A stretch of 10,110 nucleotides of DNA from Candidatus Anaerobutyricum stercoripullorum (lineage in GTDB: Bacteria > Bacillota > Clostridia > Lachnospirales > Lachnospiraceae). The position numbers and the translations under genes were made by a program. Below the pieces are notes generated by a model. The model was not told the origin of the DNA, ran no database searches, and saw only the letters and a program-made list of their open reading frames with translations. Within the stretch, counting starts at the first letter, position 1, and every line of letters begins with the position of its first letter. Location: contig DXEQ01000274.1 in the NCBI GenBank assembly GCA_019114885.1, forward strand, positions 1 to 10,110, in the 5' to 3' direction. Below are positions 5,786 to 10,110 of this stretch, piece by piece.

Positions 5786-8182
5786 TCACGCCAGCCCGTG
5801 TTCTTCCAGCCACACCATCCATGTGTTCTTTCCTTCCCGCACTTTCCGGGCCCGCACGGTGAACTCAAGGATCGTAAGCCCCGTAAATACAAGGAATAGC
5901 GCCAGCAGGAAAATGAGGCAGCCGCGGACGCTCTCCCCGCCGCTTATGGTGCTCCGGAACGCTTCCACCGTATAGGTAAACGGCACCCAGTCATGAAGAT
6001 AAGGCACGAATGATCCGGACAGTTCATACGGATAGGTTCCCACGGAACCGGCCAGCTGGATCACCATGAAGATCAGCATCAGGAAGCTGCCCACGCGCCC
6101 CAGCAGGCTGGTGAAGAAGTACATCACCGACATGAATGCCAGCGACGCCGCACACGCCACCAGAACCGTTTTTCCGGCCTCTACCGGCGTAAATCCGTCA
6201 AATACATGCAGCGCGCCGATCATGACCACCGCCTGAAGAAGTGCCGTCAGGTAGAGCACAGACGCCTTGCTGACCCACCAGCGGAATCCGGATTTCATCT
6301 GCCCGGCACAGCTGGTCAGCGGATACATCAGGCTGAACGCGATGCAGCCGACCCACAGACCCACGGACATCATGTATGGCGCCATGGCATGGCCGTTATT
6401 GGCCACTTCGGTGATCTGCGCCTCTTCCGTATCCACCGGCGCGGCAAACATATCCGCCGCCTGATCCGATGTATTCGTCTCCCGGATCTGAGCCGCGCCG
6501 TTTCCCAGTTCTTTTGAAAGCGTATCCGCGCCTTCCGATACCTGGCCGATCCCGTCGCCCAGTTCACGGCTGCCCGCCGAAAGCGTTCCTGCCCCGCTGC
6601 TGATCTGGCCGGCTCCATCCAAAAGTTTCGCCGCGCCTTCCGTCAGCGCTTTGCTGTTTGAGGTGAGCTGCCCGGCTCCGGAGACAAGCGCGTCCGTTCC
6701 GTCTTTTAGTTTTCCGCTTCCCTCTGCCAGTTCTCCCAGACCGCTGTCCAGAGCCGCAGCGCCTTTCCGGAGTGCCGATGTTCCCTCTTTCTGAAGCCGG
6801 TTCGCCCCTGACGCGGCGGTGGAGATGCCTCCGGTCAGCGCCGGCGCCTGTTCCGCCAACGCGGAAGTGCCGGCCTGAAGCTGCCCGATCCCGCTTTCAA
6901 GAGAATCCGCCCCGTCCTGCACGGCGGAAATCCCCTCCTGAAGCTCCGGGATTTTCGACGCCAGCTGTGCGCTCCCGGCTGCCGCATCATCGACGCCGTA
7001 AGTATAGGCGGAGAGTCCTTCCGAAAATGCATCCGCCTGCTGCTGCACTGCCGCGATCTGCGCCTTTACTTCTTCCGGCACGCCTTCCGCCCCTGCAAGA
7101 GCCGACAGCGCCTGGCTGATCCCGGCGGCCCCGTCGCGCAGCGACTGGGACCTGGAAGCGGCGGCCTGAAGCCCGGAACTGACCGCATCTGCCCCGTCCT
7201 TCAGGCCGGACGCCCCGTCAGACAGGGATGCGATCCCGCCGGAGAGCTGAGCCGCGCCGTCACTCAATGAAGATGCACCGGCATTGAGTGCATCCGCCGC
7301 ATCCGGAAGATTGGACGCCGCCGTATTCAGTTCGGACAGTCCGGCATTGAGCGCCGTCATGTTGTCATCCACATCCGCCGCGCCGGACGCCAGATCCGAA
7401 CCGCCTTTCTGCGCATCATTTACCCCGCTGTCCAGTGCGTTCACGCCGCTTTGCAGTTCTTCCGCCCCGGCTGCCGCGGCGCTGACGCCGTCCGTATACT
7501 GTCCCAGTCCCACTTCCAGTTCCCTGCTGCCGTCTGCAAATACAAGGGCACTGTCCGCGAGCACCTGCAGATTGTCCGTGATCGTCTGACTGCCGTCGGC
7601 CAGCCGGTCCGCCCCGTCTTTCAGTTCACCCGAGCCGTCCGCCGCCTCCTGCATTCCGTCGCCCACCTCTGCAAGCTTGTCAAACAGAACTTCCGTATAG
7701 GTCTTCGTCACCTCTTCCCGCACCGAGCTTTCCAGTTCCTTCATAGCGGTCTCACTCATCTTGGACGCGATATAGTTCGTCCCCGGATCCGTTTCGTAGG
7801 CCAGCGTCATTTTCTCCGGATGCGCGTCCGTCAGCGATGCGGCATGGGCCGAGAAGTCCTCCGGGATAGTGATGACCATATAGTAGGCGCCGTCCTTAAG
7901 CCCCTGCTGCGCCTCCGTCTCCGACGGGAACCAGAAGTCCAGAGCATCATTGTCTTTCAACTCATCCATCAGATTTTTTCCGATGTCCAGTTCCTGATCC
8001 GCATAGGTGACCGGCACGTCATGGTTGATGACCGCCACCGGCAGCCTGTCGATATTCCCGTACGGATCCCACATGGATCCGAGGAAAAGTGTGGTATAGA
8101 TCGTCGGGATCGCGATGACTGCGGCGGTGACGATCAGAAGGATTTTATTTTTAAACAGTTTACGCCATTCCTGTTTCAGCAT
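5786..8182 (-). CDS. yhgE: YhgE/Pip family membrane protein
   Basis: This 798-residue protein has the YhgE/Pip layout. A single N-terminal membrane helix (about 13-34) follows the MLKQEWRKLFKNK start, and an extracytoplasmic domain lies at about 35-170. A long repetitive region follows at about 174-560, with motifs such as LSDGA, LKDGA and LxxG every 7 residues or multiples of it. An ABC-2-permease-like membrane domain closes the protein (about 602-622, 640-660, 672-694, 698-718, 754-774). The motif QLAGSVGTYPYEL (709-721) is typical of the C-terminal domain. Family members include Lactococcus Pip, needed for phage c2-type adsorption, and Bacillus YhgE; the physiological role is otherwise unclear. 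AAGGGAG lies before the ATG. It is divergent from a TetR-type gene, the same pairing as Bacillus yhgD-yhgE. Many of its G/A/S/D-rich repeats could recombine. Family is certain, function is not. Confidence 0.95.
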   Translation of the reverse strand: MLKQEWRKLFKNKILLIVTAAVIAIPTIYTTLFLGSMWDPYGNIDRLPVAVINHDVPVTYADQELDIGKNLMDELKDNDALDFWFPSETEAQQGLKDGAYYMVITIPEDFSAHAASLTDAHPEKMTLAYETDPGTNYIASKMSETAMKELESSVREEVTKTYTEVLFDKLAEVGDGMQEAADGSGELKDGADRLADGSQTITDNLQVLADSALVFADGSRELEVGLGQYTDGVSAAAAGAEELQSGVNALDSGVNDAQKGGSDLASGAADVDDNMTALNAGLSELNTAASNLPDAADALNAGASSLSDGAAQLSGGIASLSDGASGLKDGADAVSSGLQAAASRSQSLRDGAAGISQALSALAGAEGVPEEVKAQIAAVQQQADAFSEGLSAYTYGVDDAAAGSAQLASKIPELQEGISAVQDGADSLESGIGQLQAGTSALAEQAPALTGGISTAASGANRLQKEGTSALRKGAAALDSGLGELAEGSGKLKDGTDALVSGAGQLTSNSKALTEGAAKLLDGAGQISSGAGTLSAGSRELGDGIGQVSEGADTLSKELGNGAAQIRETNTSDQAADMFAAPVDTEEAQITEVANNGHAMAPYMMSVGLWVGCIAFSLMYPLTSCAGQMKSGFRWWVSKASVLYLTALLQAVVMIGALHVFDGFTPVEAGKTVLVACAASLAFMSVMYFFTSLLGRVGSFLMLIFMVIQLAGSVGTYPYELSGSFVPYLHDWVPFTYTVEAFRSTISGGESVRGCLIFLLALFLVFTGLTILEFTVRARKVREGKNTWMVWLEEHGLA

Positions 8183-8235
8183 TTGTCATATCTCCCTTCT
8201 ATTTCACAACATTTATTCTATTAATAGATATTGTG

Positions 8236-8264
8236 TTGATTTTCTTCACGTGATGAATTATAGT
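8236..8264 (+). promoter_or_regulatory. Predicted promoter of the tetR-type gene
   Basis: On the plus strand TTGATT (8236-8241), a 17-bp spacer and TATAGT (8259-8264) form a reasonable sigma-A promoter. Transcription would start near 8271, leaving a leader of about 114 nt that contains the palindrome at 8319-8349. A closer promoter in the AT-rich 8340-8370 segment cannot be excluded, but no good -35 was found for one. Confidence 0.45.
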
Positions 8265-8285
8265 GAAACGAGAGAAAAGATACAA
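8257..8285 (-). promoter_or_regulatory. Predicted promoter of yhgE
   Basis: On the minus strand TTGTAT (8285-8280) is separated by exactly 17 bp from a perfect TATAAT (8262-8257). Transcription would begin near 8250, giving a leader of about 68 nt before the yhgE start. Its -10 box overlaps the -10 of the opposing predicted tetR promoter, so the two could compete for polymerase. Confidence 0.6.
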
Positions 8286-8318
8286 CCATTAATGTCATAC
8301 GGTTTTGTCTGTTAATGG

Positions 8319-8349
8319 ATAAATAAGCGACACAGTGTCCATTATTTAT
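8319..8349. promoter_or_regulatory. Candidate TetR operator: 31-bp imperfect palindrome
   Basis: The arms are ATAAATAAGCGACAC (8319-8333) and GTGTCCATTATTTAT (8335-8349) around a central A (8334), with 13 of 15 positions paired. The core GACAC-A-GTGTC is perfect. Size, symmetry and position between the divergent genes fit a TetR dimer or dimer pair. It lies about 35 bp before the tetR-type start and upstream of the yhgE -35. A smaller inverted repeat, CCATTAA/TTAATGG (8286-8292 and 8312-8318), lies beside it. Confidence 0.55.
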
Positions 8350-8384
8350 TTTTATTTTAGAAATTAAAAAAGGAGAACTGTACC

Positions 8385-8978
8385 ATGGCGAAAAATATGG
8401 ACCGGCGGGTCCGCAAGACAAGGGCCCAGCTCCGTCAGGGACTGGCTGAGCTTCTGAAAGAAAAAAGCATAAAGGAGATCACGGTTAAAGAACTGGTGGA
8501 AAAAGTGGATATCAACCGCTCCACCTTCTATCTGCACTATACGGATATCTATGACATGATGGAAAAGATCGAGAATGAGCTGACCGGGGAGATCGAGGAC
8601 CTGATCCACACCCACCCGGTAAGCCCTTTCAATGAAGACAGCTTTCCCTTCATCGAGGATATTTTCTCCATCCTCGCAGAAAACCGGGACATCTGCGCCG
8701 CCCTGCTCGGGCCCAACGGCGACATCTCCTTCCTGCACCGGATCGAAGCACTCCTCTCCGAGCACAGCCTGAACGCACTGAAGCAGACATTTCCGGAGAA
8801 GATGGACGACCTGACATACTACTATGCCTTCTGCCTCTCTGGCTGCATCGGTCTGGTCAAGACCTGGCTGTCGGAAGGATCTTCTGTCAGCCCACAGCAC
8901 ATGGCGGAACTTACATTTAAACTCATCATGAATGCGCTGCGGGGATTTTATCCGGATTTATCGGCAGGATATTTCTGA
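8385..8978 (+). CDS. TetR/AcrR-family transcriptional regulator
   Basis: At 197 residues this is typical for TetR regulators. The N-terminal helix-turn-helix lies at about 12-54, with ITVKELVEKVDINRSTFYLHY (32-52) as turn and recognition helix. The rest is a helical ligand and dimer domain, with FSILAENRDICAALLG (94-109) and GCIGLVKTWL (153-162) resembling the C-terminal domains of YhgD/DhaS-like members. The start has AAGGAG 9 nt upstream. It is divergent from yhgE and most likely represses that gene and perhaps itself through the palindrome at 8319-8349. The inducing ligand is unknown. Family assignment is firm; the target is inferred from the gene arrangement, which matches Bacillus yhgD-yhgE. 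Confidence 0.94.
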   Translation: MAKNMDRRVRKTRAQLRQGLAELLKEKSIKEITVKELVEKVDINRSTFYLHYTDIYDMMEKIENELTGEIEDLIHTHPVSPFNEDSFPFIEDIFSILAENRDICAALLGPNGDISFLHRIEALLSEHSLNALKQTFPEKMDDLTYYYAFCLSGCIGLVKTWLSEGSSVSPQHMAELTFKLIMNALRGFYPDLSAGYF

Positions 8979-9044
8979 CATTTCCTATAAACATTCTGTC
9001 TCTGATTTCTGATCGCTCCTGCTAACCGCCAGATCAGACACGAA

Positions 9045-9068
9045 AAAAGCCCGTAAAAACGGGCTTTT
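9045..9068. terminator. Bidirectional rho-independent terminator
   Basis: AAAAGCCCG (9045-9053) pairs perfectly with CGGGCTTTT (9060-9068) around the loop TAAAAA. On the plus strand it ends the tetR-type gene, with four Ts. On the minus strand six Ts follow, so it can also stop transcription arriving from the recombinase side. AAAAGCCCG occurs again at 9102-9110 and could pair instead with 9060-9068. Confidence 0.8.
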
Positions 9069-9072
9069 CAAG

Positions 9073-9110
9073 TGACTCCGAGGGGAATCGAACCTCGGCC
9101 TAAAAGCCCG
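9073..9110 (-). other. tRNA 3'-end-like segment, candidate attachment site of the integrated element
   Basis: The minus strand reads GGTTCGATTCC (9094-9084), a strong tRNA T-loop signature, followed by CCTCGGAGTCAC and then the terminator. If it is a tRNA end, positions 66-73 would be CGGAGTCA, with CTT instead of CCA. No matching 5' acceptor strand (GACTCCG) exists in the following 80 bases, and the left T-stem strand pairs badly with the right one, so an intact tRNA is not present. A tRNA remnant next to a tyrosine recombinase is the usual picture of one att end. The shared core cannot be defined without the other end. Confidence 0.4.
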
Positions 9111-9147
9111 CAATCCCTTGTGGTTACTGCGTTTGCGGCACATTGCA

Positions 9148-9178
9148 TTTGATACACTTTGATACACTTTTGATACAC
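9148..9178. repeat. Three direct repeats TTTGATACAC, candidate recombinase arm sites
   Basis: TTTGATACAC occurs at 9148-9157, 9158-9167 and 9169-9178, that is at 10- and 11-bp steps. All copies therefore face the same side of the helix. They lie immediately after the recombinase stop codon and before the attachment-like segment. Tyrosine integrases of the Tn916/lambda type bind such short direct repeats with their N-terminal arm domain; that role here is inferred. Confidence 0.6.
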
Positions 9179-9184
9179 CTGACA

Positions 9185-10110
9185 TCAGAGACCCGCCACC
9201 TGATCGATCGCTTCGATCTTCTGTCTCATGCTCTTCCGATCCTTGTAGTAATAATTCTTTGTAGTCTTAATATCCGTATGCCCCATCTGAGAAATAATAA
9301 AAGATTCTTCCGCACCGCTGTCCAGCAGGATCGTCCCGTATGTTTTCCGGATTTTGTTCAGCGACCTGACCGGAATATCCAGTTTCTGGCAGATGGACTT
9401 CAACCGCCACGTAAAACTGTAAGTCCGGATCCGCTTCCCGTTCTTCATAAACACATATTCGCCAAACGGATTTTGCCTCTTAATCTCTTTTACAATCCAT
9501 AACGCCTGTTTCGGGATCAGTACGGTTCTTATGCCGGCTTCTGTCTTTGGAAAATCCCGTACCTCATACACATTTTCGCCATCCTCATTTTGATAATGGA
9601 TCTCTGTTCTGTGTACATCAACACTTCTATCCAAGAAATCTTCCTTCTTCAGTGCGGCCAGCTCACCAGGTCTGACACCCGTCTTAAACGCCAGAAGGAG
9701 TCCGAGATTAATAAGATCCAGCTGCGAAGAAATAATGTACTGAATGATCTGGTCAGTTTCTTCCTCGGAAAACACCAGTGCCTCATCCGGCTGCTGATTT
9801 CTTCGGAATGCTTTTCTTGAGATTTCCATATCAGAGATCACTTCTGTGATACTGAAATCAATGTACTTTTTCTTTTTTGCCAGCTTGAAGATCCCATAAA
9901 TAAGTGTCCTGAGATTACTGTACCCTTTTGCAGTCAGATTCTTTTCATGGATAATGTTCAGAATGAAATCTTCAATTTCATATTCTGACACGGATTTTAT
10001 TTTACGCCTGCCGAACACTTCCATACATTCTGAAAATTTTCTGTCATATCTGTTTTTGGTGGCAACAGATATTTCTTCTCTGGAAAGTTTCCCTGTAATC
10101 CACTGTTCGT
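9185..10110 (-). CDS. Tyrosine recombinase / phage-type integrase (partial, 5' end off the right edge)
   Basis: This would insert and excise a mobile element by strand exchange. The reading frame is open to the right edge, giving about 307 residues, so the ATG at 10024 is internal. The 28 residues before it (including EQWITGKLSREE and TKNRYDRKFSEC) continue a typical core-binding SAM-like domain. With numbering from that ATG, the catalytic set is Arg118 (TGVRPGEL), Lys160 (FPKTEAGIRT), Arg226 (NKIRKTYGT), His249 (QMGHTDIKTT) and nucleophile Tyr258 (NYYYKD). The first residue of the usual HxxR box is Asn223, not His. The gene is AT-richer than the neighbouring core genes and ends beside phased repeats and a tRNA-like segment, the arrangement expected at one end of an integrative element or prophage. 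Which type of element cannot be told. Confidence 0.93.
   Translation of the reverse strand, partial: EQWITGKLSREEISVATKNRYDRKFSECMEVFGRRKIKSVSEYEIEDFILNIIHEKNLTAKGYSNLRTLIYGIFKLAKKKKYIDFSITEVISDMEISRKAFRRNQQPDEALVFSEEETDQIIQYIISSQLDLINLGLLLAFKTGVRPGELAALKKEDFLDRSVDVHRTEIHYQNEDGENVYEVRDFPKTEAGIRTVLIPKQALWIVKEIKRQNPFGEYVFMKNGKRIRTYSFTWRLKSICQKLDIPVRSLNKIRKTYGTILLDSGAEESFIISQMGHTDIKTTKNYYYKDRKSMRQKIEAIDQVAGL

Noticed and set aside
7451..8224. A 257-codon plus-strand frame opposite yhgE
   Set aside because: It is an antisense shadow of the well-supported YhgE/Pip gene and runs into the divergent promoter region.
8364..8900. A 178-codon minus-strand frame over the tetR-type gene
   Set aside because: It is antisense to a TetR gene with a clear HTH and ribosome binding site; no domain is recognised in it.
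9008..9038. An inverted repeat TCTGATC/GATCAGA after the tetR-type gene
   Set aside because: It has a 7-bp stem with a 17-nt loop and no T-run; the hairpin at 9045-9068 is a far better terminator.
9073..9150. A complete tRNA gene on the minus strand
   Set aside because: The T-loop signature is good, but there is no acceptor 5' strand, no D-arm GG, a poor T-stem and no CCA; only a 3'-end-like fragment is supported.
8985..9185. A 66-codon minus-strand frame across the att-like region
   Set aside because: It spans the phased repeats, the tRNA-like segment and the terminator; it has no protein-like character and is best explained as non-coding.

Overview
The window looks like chromosomal DNA of a gut-type Clostridia (probably Lachnospiraceae). 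This is inferred from gene content, from strong AGGAGG-type ribosome binding sites and from the mix of GC-rich core genes with more AT-rich acquired ones. No species can be named from it. Almost everything is transcribed on the minus strand; only one regulator gene is on the plus strand.

Layout, left to right. (1) 1-4123: a marR-type repressor followed by two overlapping half-transporter genes forms one minus-strand operon for a heterodimeric type IV ABC exporter. The second transporter gene runs off the left edge. The marR promoter (TTGACA, 17 bp, TAAACT) is covered by two overlapping palindromes, which suggests autoregulation. The first transporter subunit has a degenerate ATP site and a large extracytoplasmic insertion. 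(2) 4183-5455: a stand-alone AAA+ ATPase with a DUF4143 C-terminal domain, ending in its own terminator. (3) 5456-5785: an intergenic region holding an unusual hairpin cluster of about 200 bp. It includes a 70-nt segment that can fold into a perfect four-armed cloverleaf with no unpaired linker bases, bounded by 11-bp inverted repeats. It lies between a good minus-strand promoter and the ATPase gene, so it may be a transcribed leader. (4) 5786-8978: a divergent pair, a YhgE/Pip-family membrane protein (minus) and a TetR-family regulator (plus). Their predicted promoters overlap at the -10 boxes, and a 31-bp imperfect palindrome lies before the regulator gene. (5) 8979-10110: a terminator, a tRNA-3'-end-like segment, three helically phased direct repeats and a tyrosine recombinase cut by the right edge. 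This looks like one end of an integrated element whose body lies to the right.

How the genes may work together: both envelope systems (the ABC exporter and YhgE/Pip) sit beside a ligand-type repressor, so each is plausibly induced by a small molecule. No substrate can be read from the sequence. The most unusual signal is the cloverleaf/hairpin element at 5472-5675. The next most interesting are the divergent control region at 8236-8349 and the element end at 9045-9178.
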